A DNA stretch of 64,000 bases, from assembly GCA_046348835.1 (NCBI GenBank), contig JAXMDM010000005.1, positions 186,001-250,000 of the forward strand. The letters run 5' to 3'. This DNA comes from Defluviicoccus sp046348835. Its GTDB lineage: Bacteria > Pseudomonadota > Alphaproteobacteria > Rhodospirillales > Defluviicoccaceae. Under the pieces are notes generated by a model that was given only the letters and a program-made list of their open reading frames with translations, was not told where the DNA came from and made no database searches. Numbering within the stretch: position 1 is the first letter of the stretch; every line of letters starts with the position of its first letter. This document shows positions 7,908 to 16,710 of this stretch, piece after piece. The position numbers were made by a program, and so were the translations under genes.

Positions 7908-8915
7908 ATGACCGCAGCAGCTATTCCCGCTTACACGCCCGAGATCGCTGCCTCGACCGCGTCTATCTACGAACGCGTGAGCCGGGTGATCCCGGCATTC
8001 GAGTGGCCGGCGCATGCCCCCTACGTGGCTGCGATCAACCAACTGAAGCGCGAACGCAACGCCGTCGTCCTGGCGCACAACTATCAGACGCCCGAGATAT
8101 TCCACTGCGTCGCCGATATCGTCGGCGATTCCCTGGCCCTGGCACAGCGCGCCACGGAGACCGACGCCGACATCATCGTCATGGCCGGCGTCCACTTCAT
8201 GGCCGAGACCGCCAAGCTCCTCAACCCGGACAAGATCGTTCTGATACCCGACGTGGGCGCCGGCTGCTCGCTGGCGGAATCGATCACCGGCGACGACGTT
8301 CGCCGCCTGCGGGAGGCCTATCCCGGTCGTCCGGTCGTCACTTACGTGAACACCTCGGCCGACGTTAAGGCGGAATCGGACGTCTGCTGCACCTCCGGCA
8401 ACGCGGTGAAGGTCGTCGAGTCGCTGGGGGCGGACGAGGTGCTCTTCCTCCCCGACGAGTATCTGGCCCATTACGTCTCGACCCAGACGAAGGTGAAAAT
8501 CATCCCGTGGAAGGGCCACTGCGAGGTGCACGAACTCTTCTCCGGCGACGAAATCCGGCGCTACCGCAGCGGCTTCGACCACCTGGTGGTGATCGCTCAC
8601 CCGGAGTGCCCGCCGGACGTGCTGGACGCCTCGGACTTTGTCGGCTCGACCGCGCAAATGATCGATTTCGTCCGCTCGAAGCGGCCGCAAAAGGTGTTGA
8701 TGGTGACCGAGTGCTCGATGAGCGACAACGTCGCCGCCGAGGTCGCCGACGTGGAGTTCGTCCGACCCTGTAACCTTTGTCCGCACATGAAGCGAATCAG
8801 CCTCGCCAACATCCTTCATTCGCTGGAGACGCTGGAGCCACGCGTCGAAATCGATCCCACCGTCGCCGATCGCGCCCGGCTGGCGGTCGAGCGAATGCTG
8901 GCCGTGGGCCGCTGA
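7908..8915 (+). CDS. nadA: Quinolinate synthase A
   Basis: 335 residues from the ATG at 7908, which has a GAGG site nine bases upstream; a GTG at 7869 is an alternative. NadA condenses iminoaspartate with dihydroxyacetone phosphate to quinolinate using a 4Fe-4S cluster. Family blocks seen: VVLAHNYQTPEIFHCVADI, MAGVHFMAETAKLLNPDK, SDVCCTSGNAVKVVES, AHPECPPDV and CNLCPHMKRISL. These supply the three conserved cluster cysteines (one in each of the last three blocks). The downstream gene is nadB, which makes the iminoaspartate, so the pair forms the de novo NAD pathway. Transcription is probably governed by the upstream palindrome. Confidence 0.97.
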   Translation: MTAAAIPAYTPEIAASTASIYERVSRVIPAFEWPAHAPYVAAINQLKRERNAVVLAHNYQTPEIFHCVADIVGDSLALAQRATETDADIIVMAGVHFMAETAKLLNPDKIVLIPDVGAGCSLAESITGDDVRRLREAYPGRPVVTYVNTSADVKAESDVCCTSGNAVKVVESLGADEVLFLPDEYLAHYVSTQTKVKIIPWKGHCEVHELFSGDEIRRYRSGFDHLVVIAHPECPPDVLDASDFVGSTAQMIDFVRSKRPQKVLMVTECSMSDNVAAEVADVEFVRPCNLCPHMKRISLANILHSLETLEPRVEIDPTVADRARLAVERMLAVGR

Positions 8916-8928
8916 CGGCAGGCACACC

Positions 8929-10602
8929 ATGCTCGAAACCTCTTTGTCTTCCGCGCCGGTCAGACACTGGCGCACCAACGTCGTCGTGGTCGGGTCCGGC
9001 GTTGCCGGCCTATCCTGCGCCCTGGAGTTGGCGCCGTTGCCGGTCACCGTCCTGACCAAGACACCGGGGACGGAAAGCGGCTCCAGCGTCTGGGCCAAAG
9101 GGGGGATTGCCGCGGCGCTTGCCGTCGACGATTCGCCCGAGTGGCACGCCAAGGACACGGTGGACGCGGGCGCCGGCCTTACCGACGCCGGGATGGCACT
9201 GTTGCTGACGACGGAAGGGGCGGCGGCGGTCCGTGACCTGGTGGATGCCGGGGTGCCGTTCGACCGGACGGCGGCGGGCGCGCTGGCTCTCGGCCGCGAA
9301 GCCGCCCACGGCTGCGGCCGGATCGTCCACGCCGGCGGCGATGCCACCGGCCGCCTGCTGATCGAGGCGTTGGTGGAGCAGGCGACCCGCGCGCCATCCG
9401 TCCACCTGGTCAACAACTGCTTTGCGGTCGATCTGGTCGTCCACCGCGGCCGGGTGGCCGGTCTGATCGCTTTTTCGCCCGATGACGGCTGGATCCACAT
9501 TCACGCCAACCGGGTCGTCCTCGCCGCCGGCGGTACCGGCAATCTCTGGCGGGAAACCACCAATCCGGTGGAGAACACCGGCGACGGCATGGCCATCGCC
9601 GCCCGCGCCGGTGCCGCCCTGGCCGACCTGGAGTTCGTCCAGTTCCACCCCACCGCGCTGTTGCCGAAGCGGGCGGTCGCCGGCGAGCCGCTGCCGCTGC
9701 TCACCGAGGCCCTGCGGGGGGCGGGCGCCGTTCTCCTCGACGCGGCCGGTCGACCGTTCATGGGCGAAGAGCATCCGCTCGCCGATCTGGCGCCGCGCGA
9801 CGTGGTCGCCCGCGCCATCGCCCGGCGCACCGCGGCCGGCGAGCCGGTTTTCCTCGATCTGCGTCCGGCGATTGCGGCGAGGGGAGAGGCGGCGTTTCCC
9901 CAGGCCCTTCTGCAGTGCCGGCTGGGCGGCTATCAGCCGCTCGCCGAGCCGGTGCCGATCGCGCCGGCGGCGCACTACCACATGGGCGGGGTGGTGACCG
10001 ATGCCAACGGTCGGACCAGCCTCGACGGCCTATGGGCGAGCGGCGAGGTCGCCTGCACCGGCGTCCACGGCGCCAACCGGCTGGCCAGCAACTCGCTTCT
10101 GGAAGGGCTGGTCTTCGGCCGCCGGGTTGCCGCCGATATCCGCCGCCACGATCACGGCGAGGCGCGCATGGTCGAGCCGCCGACGGTCTATGTCCCGCCG
10201 ACCGACGCCGATCGGGTGTTGCCGCAGATTCGCGACGCATTGCGGCAGACGATGACCGAGCACGTGGGTATCGTCCGCACCGGAAAGGGGCTGGTCCACG
10301 CGCGATCGGCCCTCGACGCTCTGGAAGCGGACTTCCTCGATCTCTCCCCGTGCCCCGCCACTCGGCCGTCTTCCGGCGACTTCCCCGGCCTGGTCGCGGT
10401 CCACGAGCTGAGGAACATGCTCCTCGTCGCCCAGCTTGTCGTCGCCGCGGCCATCCGCCGCACGGAAAGCAGGGGGGCGCACTTCCGGCTCGATTATCCG
10501 GAACCCAATGCCGCCTGGGCGCACCGCCATGCCCATACGTGGACCGATCTTTTGGGCGACGAAGCGGAGACGGACCGCTGCCCAGCCGCTTCCGTTCCCT
10601 GA
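8929..10602 (+). CDS. nadB: L-aspartate oxidase
   Basis: 557 residues. NadB oxidises L-aspartate to iminoaspartate with FAD, feeding NadA. The N-terminal dinucleotide-binding motif VVGSGVAGLSCALE is present at about residues 21-34. Other succinate-dehydrogenase/NadB-family blocks are SSVWAKGGIAAAL, VLAAGGTGNLWRETTNP, EFVQFHPTAL, HYHMGGVVTD and ANRLASNSLLEGLVFG. The C-terminal helical domain carries RNMLLVAQLVVAAAIRR as expected. It lies 13 bases after nadA and 17 before nadC. Length is normal for the family. Confidence 0.97.
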   Translation: MLETSLSSAPVRHWRTNVVVVGSGVAGLSCALELAPLPVTVLTKTPGTESGSSVWAKGGIAAALAVDDSPEWHAKDTVDAGAGLTDAGMALLLTTEGAAAVRDLVDAGVPFDRTAAGALALGREAAHGCGRIVHAGGDATGRLLIEALVEQATRAPSVHLVNNCFAVDLVVHRGRVAGLIAFSPDDGWIHIHANRVVLAAGGTGNLWRETTNPVENTGDGMAIAARAGAALADLEFVQFHPTALLPKRAVAGEPLPLLTEALRGAGAVLLDAAGRPFMGEEHPLADLAPRDVVARAIARRTAAGEPVFLDLRPAIAARGEAAFPQALLQCRLGGYQPLAEPVPIAPAAHYHMGGVVTDANGRTSLDGLWASGEVACTGVHGANRLASNSLLEGLVFGRRVAADIRRHDHGEARMVEPPTVYVPPTDADRVLPQIRDALRQTMTEHVGIVRTGKGLVHARSALDALEADFLDLSPCPATRPSSGDFPGLVAVHELRNMLLVAQLVVAAAIRRTESRGAHFRLDYPEPNAAWAHRHAHTWTDLLGDEAETDRCPAASVP

Positions 10603-10619
10603 GAGCGGGAGGAAGGGAG

Positions 10620-11528
10620 ATGCGTGACGAAGGTGCGCTGCTTTATCCGCTCCTCTATGAGCCCATCCTTCGGCGGGCCCTGGAGGAGGATCTGGGTCTT
10701 GCCGGTGACCTCACCTCGGACGTCGTGGTCCCCGCCGATGCGTCCGCCGTTGCCAGCTTCGTAAGCCGTGACGACGGACGGTTGGCCGGGCTGGAAGTGG
10801 CGCTGAGCGCCTTCCGCATGCTCGATCCCTCGATCAAGATCGAGGTTTTGATGGAGGACGGCAGCGACGTCGTTGCCGGGAGCGAGCTCGCCCGGGTCAG
10901 TGGACGGGCGCGACCCATCCTGACCGGGGAACGGACCGCCCTCAACATCCTGTGCCGGATGTGCGGCGTGGCCTCCGCGACCGCACAGGCGGTCGACCGG
11001 ATTCGTGGCTCTCGCAGCCGAATCGTCTGCACGCGGAAGACCACGCCCGGCCTGCGCGTCCTCGAGAAGTATGCGGTGCGGGTGGGGGGCGGCGTCAACC
11101 ACCGCTTCGGCCTCGACGACGGGGTGATGATCAAGGACAACCACATCGTGGCGGCGGGCGGGATCGCCAAGGCGATCGGCCGCGCCCGCGAACGGTTGGG
11201 TCATATGGTCAAGGTCGAGGTGGAGGTCGATACCCTCGCGCAGCTTGATGAATTGCTTAGCGTCGGTGCGGACGCGGTGCTGCTGGACAATATGACCCCC
11301 GACGAGCTGAAAACCGCCGTCGCCATGGTTGGCGGACGGATGGTGACCGAGGCCTCGGGGGGGATCACCCTCGACACGCTCCGCGACGTCGCCCTGGCGG
11401 GGGTCGACATCATCTCCCTCGGCTGGCTGACCCATAGCGCACCGATCCTTGACATCGGCCTGGATCTGGAGACAAGGCTAAGAGCGGGCGACCGGCTGGT
11501 TCCGGCGTCTGCCCCGGTCGGGGGCTGA
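10620..11528 (+). CDS. nadC: Carboxylating nicotinate-nucleotide diphosphorylase (quinolinate phosphoribosyltransferase)
   Basis: 302 residues from the ATG at 10620, preceded by a GGAGGAAGGGAG ribosome site. NadC converts quinolinate and PRPP to nicotinate mononucleotide, completing the operon's pathway. Family blocks seen: EEDLGLAGDLTSD, RTALNILCRMCGVAS, CTRKTTPGLRVLEKYAV, GGGVNHRFGLDDGVMIKDNH, VEVEVDTLAQ, VLLDNM and TEASGGITLDTL. These include the substrate-binding Arg/Lys/His residues. A longer frame runs far upstream inside nadB but is out of phase with it and has no start signal. Confidence 0.97.
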   Translation: MRDEGALLYPLLYEPILRRALEEDLGLAGDLTSDVVVPADASAVASFVSRDDGRLAGLEVALSAFRMLDPSIKIEVLMEDGSDVVAGSELARVSGRARPILTGERTALNILCRMCGVASATAQAVDRIRGSRSRIVCTRKTTPGLRVLEKYAVRVGGGVNHRFGLDDGVMIKDNHIVAAGGIAKAIGRARERLGHMVKVEVEVDTLAQLDELLSVGADAVLLDNMTPDELKTAVAMVGGRMVTEASGGITLDTLRDVALAGVDIISLGWLTHSAPILDIGLDLETRLRAGDRLVPASAPVGG

Positions 11529-11533
11529 GCGGC

Positions 11534-11550
11534 AGCCGCTTCGGGCGGCT
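11534..11550 (+). terminator. UUCG-type hairpin after nadC
   Basis: AGCCGC and GCGGCT flank a TTCGG loop six bases after the nadC stop. This is a stable tetraloop-like stem but has no T-run, so termination may be weak or Rho-assisted. Confidence 0.4.
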
Positions 11551-11632
11551 TGCGCGGCGGCGACACAAGGATCTCGATCTACTCGGTCGCCACACGGACG
11601 GCACCAGACAGACGATGTGAACAGGGGGCAAG

Positions 11633-12637
11633 GTGCGGCGACTTCAGTCATCGGGATTGCGGCCTGCTGTCCTTCTCCTCGCGCTCGGCATGCTCGCCGG
11701 CTGTGCCGGCCATACCCCGCCGCCGGCCGTTAAGGTGGTCGGGACACAACAAGCCTTCGTCTCACCCGTTCCGCGGCCTCGTCAGGACGATCTGATCGGA
11801 ACCGTCGAGACCCACACGGCGCGAAAAGAGGATACGCTGCTCGACCTGGCGGTCGACAACGACTTGGGCTACCTGCAAATCGTCGCCGCCAACAAGGGCG
11901 TCGATCCCTGGCTGCCGGCGCCGGGCACCGAGGTGGTGCTGCCCAAGGCCCGCCTGCTGCCGGCCGGACCGCGCGACGGTATCGTCATCAATCTGCCCGA
12001 GCGGCGCCTCTACTACTTCAATCGCAGCTTTCTCGTCGGCGACTATCCCATCGGCGTCGGCCGCGACAACCTGGAGACGCCGCTCGGCGCCACCCGGGTG
12101 GTGGACAAGCGTCTCGCCCCGGTCTGGCGCCCCACCGCCCAGGCGCGGCGGGACGACCCGACGCTGCCGGCGGCGGTGCCGGCGGGACCGGACAACCCGC
12201 TCGGCACCCACGCCCTCTACCTCGGCTGGAAGCACTACCTGATCCACGGAACGAATCGGGTCTACGCCATCGGTCGTCGGGCCACCCGGGGCTGCATTCG
12301 CCTCTACCCGGAGGATATCGCTGCCCTTTACGCCGAGGTTCCGGTGGGGACAAAGGTCACCGTCGTCGACCAGCCGCTGAAGGTGGGATGGAAGGACGGG
12401 ACCCTTTTCCTGGAAGCCCATCCGTCCCTGACGCAGGGCAAAGAGTTGGAGGAGAACGGTCGGTTCCGGGCCGCCGGCGATGCCGATGCACACGCACTGA
12501 TCGTGACCGCAGCGGGCGCCGAGGCCAACCGGGTCGACTGGAAGACGGTAAGTACGGTGCTGCTGGAACGGCGCGGCGTTCCGGTGCCGATCACCCGTCC
12601 CGCCATCATCGCCGACAGCAGCAGCGGATCGTCATAA
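11633..12637 (+). CDS. L,D-transpeptidase (YkuD) lipoprotein with LysM-like region
   Basis: 334 residues from a GTG start. A lipoprotein signal ends in LAGC with the acceptor cysteine at residue 24, so the protein is probably anchored in the outer membrane facing the periplasm. Residues about 60-105 resemble a LysM peptidoglycan-binding unit (VETHTARKEDTLLDLA ... IVAANKGVDPW). The YkuD catalytic domain follows, with HGTN and the catalytic-cysteine motif RGCIRLY. Such enzymes form 3-3 peptidoglycan cross-links or attach outer-membrane lipoproteins to the wall. The last codons overlap the convergent GH3-type gene by six bases. Confidence 0.93.
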   Translation: MRRLQSSGLRPAVLLLALGMLAGCAGHTPPPAVKVVGTQQAFVSPVPRPRQDDLIGTVETHTARKEDTLLDLAVDNDLGYLQIVAANKGVDPWLPAPGTEVVLPKARLLPAGPRDGIVINLPERRLYYFNRSFLVGDYPIGVGRDNLETPLGATRVVDKRLAPVWRPTAQARRDDPTLPAAVPAGPDNPLGTHALYLGWKHYLIHGTNRVYAIGRRATRGCIRLYPEDIAALYAEVPVGTKVTVVDQPLKVGWKDGTLFLEAHPSLTQGKELEENGRFRAAGDADAHALIVTAAGAEANRVDWKTVSTVLLERRGVPVPITRPAIIADSSSGSS

Positions 12638-14170
12638 GGGCTCGTCCGCCCCGGTAAACGCCCGCAGATGGGCGAAAAGCTCGGGATCGTTGATCACCCG
12701 CGGGACCTTGTTCTGGCCGCCGAGGCGGCCTCGCGCCTTCATCCATGCGGCGAAGGTTCCGGGGGCCACGGCGTGCGCCACCGGCGGCCGCATCCCGTAG
12801 CCCCCGGCGCGGTGGCTCTCGTAGTCCTCGTTCCTGCCGGCCAGCAACGCGTCCAGACGAGCGGCGAAAGCGGATACCGCCGCCGCAGCGGGCGGGGCAT
12901 CGGTGGCGAACTCGACGATAAAGAGATGGCCGCCCGGCTCTCGATCACGCTGCGGAAAGACGGCACCCACCACGTAATCGGTGATCTCGCAGCCGATCTC
13001 TTCGGTCGCTTCAGTGATCGCCGCATCGATCTCTTCGGCGCTCAGGTGTTCGCCGAAGGCGGAAAGCGAGTAGGAGGTGCGGCCGGTGACCATCAACCGG
13101 GGCGGTTGACGCTCGATGAAGCGGACGGTATCGCCGATGAGGTAGGACCAAAGTCCGGCGCAGGTGCTGACCGCAATGGCATAGTTGATGCCGGTCTCGA
13201 CGGTGCCGAGCCAGTGCCGGGTCATCCCGGGCCTGCCCAGTTCCTCCAGCGGGATGAATTCATAGAACAGGCCGTTGTCAACCACCAGGCGGAGCCCCTC
13301 GCCATCGCCGCGATCGGCGGAGGCAATGAAGCCTTCACTCGCCGGGTAGACTTCCCGCGTCTCCGCCCGGCTGCCGGCCAGCCACCGCCTGAAGGCCGGG
13401 CGATAGGGGGCGAAGTTGACGCCACCGTGAATGAGCATCTCGAGGTCGGGGTAAAAATCGACCAGACGGCTTTCGCCGCCGCCTAATTGCGCCAGTTTCT
13501 CGAAAAAGAGCAGGAGCCAACTGGGGATTCCGCCCATGGCACGGATTTCGGCGGAGAGGGAGGCGGGGGCGAGGCGGGCGATCTTGGTCTCCCAATCGGC
13601 GATCGTCTCCAGATCCCGGGGCGGGAAATAACGGAGGCGGGCCCAGGCCGGCACGGTCTTGCCGGCGATGCCGCTGAGATCGCCGCACCAGACGTCGGGT
13701 GCCAACTCCCGCAGGCTCGCCGATCCGCCGAGCATGAAGCAGCGACCGGCGAACAGGCGGCTTTCCGGGTGCCGGTGCAGGTGATAGGCGACCACATCCA
13801 GCATCGCCCGACGGTTGGAGGCGACCATCGCATCGGAGCACGGGATGAACTTGGTCACACCGCTGGTGGTTCCGGAGGTCAACGCGAAGTAAGGGATGGA
13901 TCCCGGCCACGTACAATCCTGCAGACGAGGAAACGACGGCTGCCAATACTCCTTCCAAAAGTCCTCGTAGGTGCGGACCGGCACGCGCGCCTGAAAATCG
14001 TCGACCGTCCGGATGTCGGCGAACCGGTGGTCGCGGCCGAAGCGGGTGGTTGCGGCCGCCCTCACCAGCCGGTGCAGTTGCCGTTCCTGGGCACCCACAC
14101 CGTTCAGCCGGAAGATTTGCCGCACCCGGGAGCGGGCATAGAGACGAAAGACGGGGGTGAGATTAAGCAT
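12632..14170 (-). CDS. GH3-family (auxin-responsive promoter type) acyl-acid amido synthetase
   Basis: 512 residues, the expected length of bacterial GH3 proteins. GH3 enzymes belong to the acyl-adenylating ANL superfamily and in plants conjugate amino acids to jasmonate or auxin; the bacterial substrates are mostly unknown. Motifs seen: YFALTSGTTSGVTKFIP (ATP-phosphate loop) about residues 95-111, YPASEGFIAS (second ATP motif) about 275, and LVVDNGLFYEFIP. The C-terminal part has the GQNKVPRVINDPE tail typical of the family. It stands alone, convergent with the L,D-transpeptidase, and nothing nearby hints at its substrate. Confidence 0.9.
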   Translation of the reverse strand: MLNLTPVFRLYARSRVRQIFRLNGVGAQERQLHRLVRAAATTRFGRDHRFADIRTVDDFQARVPVRTYEDFWKEYWQPSFPRLQDCTWPGSIPYFALTSGTTSGVTKFIPCSDAMVASNRRAMLDVVAYHLHRHPESRLFAGRCFMLGGSASLRELAPDVWCGDLSGIAGKTVPAWARLRYFPPRDLETIADWETKIARLAPASLSAEIRAMGGIPSWLLLFFEKLAQLGGGESRLVDFYPDLEMLIHGGVNFAPYRPAFRRWLAGSRAETREVYPASEGFIASADRGDGEGLRLVVDNGLFYEFIPLEELGRPGMTRHWLGTVETGINYAIAVSTCAGLWSYLIGDTVRFIERQPPRLMVTGRTSYSLSAFGEHLSAEEIDAAITEATEEIGCEITDYVVGAVFPQRDREPGGHLFIVEFATDAPPAAAAVSAFAARLDALLAGRNEDYESHRAGGYGMRPPVAHAVAPGTFAAWMKARGRLGGQNKVPRVINDPELFAHLRAFTGADEPL

Positions 14171-14418
14171 CGAGAACCGCTCGCAGCCTCGGATCGATCC
14201 GCGTCAGGCGCGGGTGCCATGGAAGCCCGGCATCCCCGCCAGGCGACGGTAGCCAACCGGCGCCGCGTGCGCCAAGAACCTTCCTCGTCCGGACACAACC
14301 GCTCGCAACGGGCCGGGCGCGGATCATGCTTGCTCCGCTCCCGGTTGGCGCCAAGATAACGGACCGGGTGCGCCGCCAGGCGGGGCGGGGCGCGGAACAG
14401 AAAGCAGGGGAAAAGCCC

Positions 14419-15060
14419 ATGACTGCAAGCCTCAACGTGACCATCGATGGCTGGGACGACGGCGCCGCGATACCGGAAAAATTCGCTTTTTGCCGCCCTG
14501 CCGATCCCGGACCGATCGCCATGAGCGACAACCGCAACCCCGCCGTCCGCTGGACGAGCGGGCCGGAGGGGACTCGATCCTACGCCCTTGTGGTCGTCGA
14601 CCCCGACGTTCCTTCCCAACCCGATAACGTCAACAAGGAAGGATGTGTCCTGCCTGCCGATCTCCCCAGGGTCGATTTCTATCATTGGGTCCTGGTGGAT
14701 ATCCCGGCCGGCGTCAACGTCATCGAAGAAGGGGCGGACGCCGATGGCATCACCGCACGCGGCAAGGCACCCGGCCCCTGCGCCGTCGGCGTGCGTGGGG
14801 TGAACAACTACACCGACTGGTTCGGTGGCGACGTCGACATGGGAGGGGATTACGGCGGTTATGACGGTCCCTGCCCACCGTGGAACGATGAACGGCTTCA
14901 TCATTACCATTGCACCGTTTACGCGCTGGATGTTCCGAGCCTGGGGCTTTCCGGCAAGTTCGGTGGCCCCGAGGCCCTGCGCGCCATGGAAGGACACGTC
15001 CTCGCCGAAGGAAGCGTCGTCGGCACCTATACCCTCAACCCCAAGCTTCGCGGTGCCTGA
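14419..15060 (+). CDS. YbhB/YbcL-type phosphatidylethanolamine-binding protein
   Basis: 213 residues from the ATG at 14419, preceded by GCAGGGGAAAA; an in-frame ATG at 14326 would add an unrelated leader. PEBP-fold features are present: NPAVRWTSGPEGTRSYALVV, DPDVP, FYHWVLVDIP and the C-terminal HHYHCTVYALDV block. Prokaryotic members are called Raf-kinase-inhibitor-like but have no established kinase target. No signal peptide is apparent, so it is probably cytoplasmic. The gene is monocistronic. Confidence 0.9.
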   Translation: MTASLNVTIDGWDDGAAIPEKFAFCRPADPGPIAMSDNRNPAVRWTSGPEGTRSYALVVVDPDVPSQPDNVNKEGCVLPADLPRVDFYHWVLVDIPAGVNVIEEGADADGITARGKAPGPCAVGVRGVNNYTDWFGGDVDMGGDYGGYDGPCPPWNDERLHHYHCTVYALDVPSLGLSGKFGGPEALRAMEGHVLAEGSVVGTYTLNPKLRGA

Positions 15061-15102
15061 GGGGGGGGCTGGCGAAGCGCCGTGAGCGTCGCCGGCGACC
15101 CC

Positions 15103-15131
15103 CTTGCTGCGTAAGCGAATCGACCTACATC
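15103..15131 (+). promoter_or_regulatory. Possible heat-shock sigma-32-type promoter
   Basis: CTTGCTG (15103-15109) and CCTACATC (15124-15131) are 14 bases apart, partly matching the sigma-32 elements CTTGAAA and CCCCATNT. Location upstream of an Hsp20 gene supports it; the match is imperfect. Confidence 0.3.
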
Positions 15132-15201
15132 ACTGCTATCGGGAGCCCATGTGGGGCCCGATACCGCGGGTGGGCCCTGGTGCTGCCCGCCCGTCGGTCG
15201 A

Positions 15202-15228
15202 CACATTGCTTAGCTTTGAGAGGATGTG
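15202..15228 (+). promoter_or_regulatory. ROSE-like RNA thermometer hairpin over the hsp20 ribosome site
   Basis: CACATTGCT (15202-15210) can pair with AGGATGTG (15221-15228) around a 10-nt loop. This gives CACAU/AUGUG, a U-G pair, a bulged G and CU/AG. The left strand carries the UUGCU element and the right strand the AGGA Shine-Dalgarno sequence, as in ROSE thermometers of alphaproteobacterial small heat-shock genes. A GC-rich stem (GGGCCC at 15154-15159 and 15172-15177) lies upstream, as in multi-hairpin ROSE leaders. Confidence 0.55.
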
Positions 15229-15232
15229 AATC

Positions 15233-15706
15233 ATGTCGACGTTGGATTTCGCTCCCTTGTACCGTTCTACCGTCGGGTTCGATCGCCTGATGAACCTGGT
15301 GGAGACGACCGCCCGCTGGGCGGAGGCCGAAAATGGCTACCCTCCCTACAACATCGAGAAGACCGGTGAAAATCGCTACCGGGTCACCGTGGCGGTCGCC
15401 GGTTTCGACGCGACCGAGTTGTCGGCGGAGGTGCGCGAGAACGTCCTCTTCATCGAGGGACGCAAGCGCCAGCCCGAGGCGGAGCAGAAGTACCTGTACC
15501 GGGGGATTGCCGGACGCTCGTTCAGGCGCCAGTTCCAATTGGCCGATCATGTTCAGGTGGTCGGCGCGACGGTGCACAACGGTTTGCTGACCGTGGAGTT
15601 GGTGCGTGAACTGCCGGAAGCGATGAAGCCGAGGAAGATCGAAATCGGCGTCGGTGCGCCGGCAGAGGCGAAGGGTCTTCTCGAGGAGGCCGCCAAGGCC
15701 GCTTGA
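15233..15706 (+). CDS. Small heat-shock protein, Hsp20/alpha-crystallin (IbpA type)
   Basis: 157 residues. ATP-independent holdase chaperone that binds unfolding cytosolic proteins. The N-terminus FDRLMNLVETT and YPPYNIEK are typical of class A rhizobial-type IbpA proteins. The alpha-crystallin domain covers about residues 35-130, with RYRVTVAVAGFDATELS, LFIEGRK, YRGIAGRSFRRQFQLADHV and GLLTVELVRELPE. A short variable C-terminal tail carries RKIEI, resembling the IxI anchoring motif. The AGGA ribosome site eight bases before the ATG is sequestered in the predicted thermometer hairpin, so heat-induced translation is likely. Confidence 0.95.
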   Translation: MSTLDFAPLYRSTVGFDRLMNLVETTARWAEAENGYPPYNIEKTGENRYRVTVAVAGFDATELSAEVRENVLFIEGRKRQPEAEQKYLYRGIAGRSFRRQFQLADHVQVVGATVHNGLLTVELVRELPEAMKPRKIEIGVGAPAEAKGLLEEAAKAA

Positions 15707-15714
15707 GTAGGCGG

Positions 15715-15741
15715 GGCGAGGACGCCGCGAGCGTCCTCGCC
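15715..15741. terminator. Long perfect hairpin between hsp20 and rpoZ
   Basis: GGCGAGGACGC and GCGTCCTCGCC form an 11-bp perfect stem with a 5-nt loop, nine bases after the hsp20 stop. No T-run follows, so this is a stem-only terminator or RNA-stabilising element. Confidence 0.5.
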
Positions 15742-15837
15742 GTGACCGCAGCCGGGTGCGAACGCTTGCCTTCGTCGCAGGGAAAGCCCAGATTGTCGCG
15801 GAAGGGCGGGTTGTTGCATTTGGGACTAGGATGATCG

Positions 15838-16206
15838 ATGGCGCGTATTACGGTCGAAGATTGCATTGAGGCGGTACCGAGCCGCTTTGAACTCGTTCTT
15901 CTGGCAAGCCAGCGGGCGCGCGAGCTGAACGCGGGAGCCCGCAGCACGGTCGATCCGGAGGAAGAAAAGCCGACCGTCGTGTCCTTGCGCGAGATCGCCG
16001 CGCACACCCTCGAGCTGGATGGTCTGCGCGAAAAGCTGGTGCGCGGACAGCAGCGGATCGCCATGCCGGAAGAGCCTCCCGCCGACGAAGGGCTGGAATC
16101 GGCCGACATCGTCTCGTCGCTGGCGGCGGACGGGCCGATGACCTACGAGGACGATACGCTGACGGAAACCGACATGCCGGACGGGAGCGATCTCTCCGAC
16201 GGCTGA
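15838..16206 (+). CDS. rpoZ: DNA-directed RNA polymerase omega subunit
   Basis: 122 residues. The omega subunit helps fold and recruit the beta-prime subunit and takes part in ppGpp sensing in proteobacteria. The hallmark N-terminus MARITVEDCIEAVPSRFELV and the ASQRARELNAG segment are present. The C-terminal half is acidic and variable, as in other alphaproteobacteria. In many relatives rpoZ precedes spoT; here msrB follows instead. Confidence 0.95.
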   Translation: MARITVEDCIEAVPSRFELVLLASQRARELNAGARSTVDPEEEKPTVVSLREIAAHTLELDGLREKLVRGQQRIAMPEEPPADEGLESADIVSSLAADGPMTYEDDTLTETDMPDGSDLSDG

Positions 16207-16269
16207 GCCTTGGTTGCGGACCGATGGGTCCGGCGACGCTGATGCTCAATGAGACCCGAGGAAACGGGG

Positions 16270-16710
16270 ATGGCGGATAAAGTCGACAAGTCGGAGGCGG
16301 AGTGGCGGGCTGAGCTCACCGCCGAGCAGTACGACGTCTGCCGCAACAAGGGCACCGAGCGCGCCTTCACCGGTGCCTACTGGAACACCAAGACCCCCGG
16401 CACCTACTTGTGTGCCGCCTGCGGCCAAGAGCTGTTTTCCTCTCAGACCAAGTACGATTCCGGCACCGGGTGGCCGAGCTTCTGGCAGCCGGTCGATGCC
16501 GGGAACGTCGGCACCGAGACGGACCGAAGCCTGTTCATGACCCGCACCGAGGTGCACTGCAGCCGCTGCGGTTCGCACCTGGGCCACGTCTTCCCCGATG
16601 GTCCGAACCCGACCGGGGAGCGCTACTGCATCAATTCCGTTTCCCTGAAACTGCGACCGGATCCCGAGGCGAAGCCGGCCGCGGAGGGAAAGGACGAGGT
16701 CACGGGCTGA
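16270..16710 (+). CDS. msrB: Peptide-methionine (R)-S-oxide reductase
   Basis: 146 residues from the ATG at 16270, which has a GAGGAAA site; the ATG at 16249 has none. MsrB reduces methionine-R-sulfoxide in oxidised proteins. Two zinc-binding CxxC pairs are visible, CAAC and CSRC. The core blocks YDSGTGWPSFWQPV, GSHLGHVFPDGPNPTG and the catalytic-cysteine motif RYCINSVSL are intact. Its 3' end overlaps the convergent TolC-type gene by 11 bases. Confidence 0.96.
   Translation: MADKVDKSEAEWRAELTAEQYDVCRNKGTERAFTGAYWNTKTPGTYLCAACGQELFSSQTKYDSGTGWPSFWQPVDAGNVGTETDRSLFMTRTEVHCSRCGSHLGHVFPDGPNPTGERYCINSVSLKLRPDPEAKPAAEGKDEVTG

Noticed and set aside
16217..16232. Small CGGACC/GGTCCG hairpin between rpoZ and msrB
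   Set aside because: Short stem with no T-run; too common in GC-rich DNA to call a terminator.
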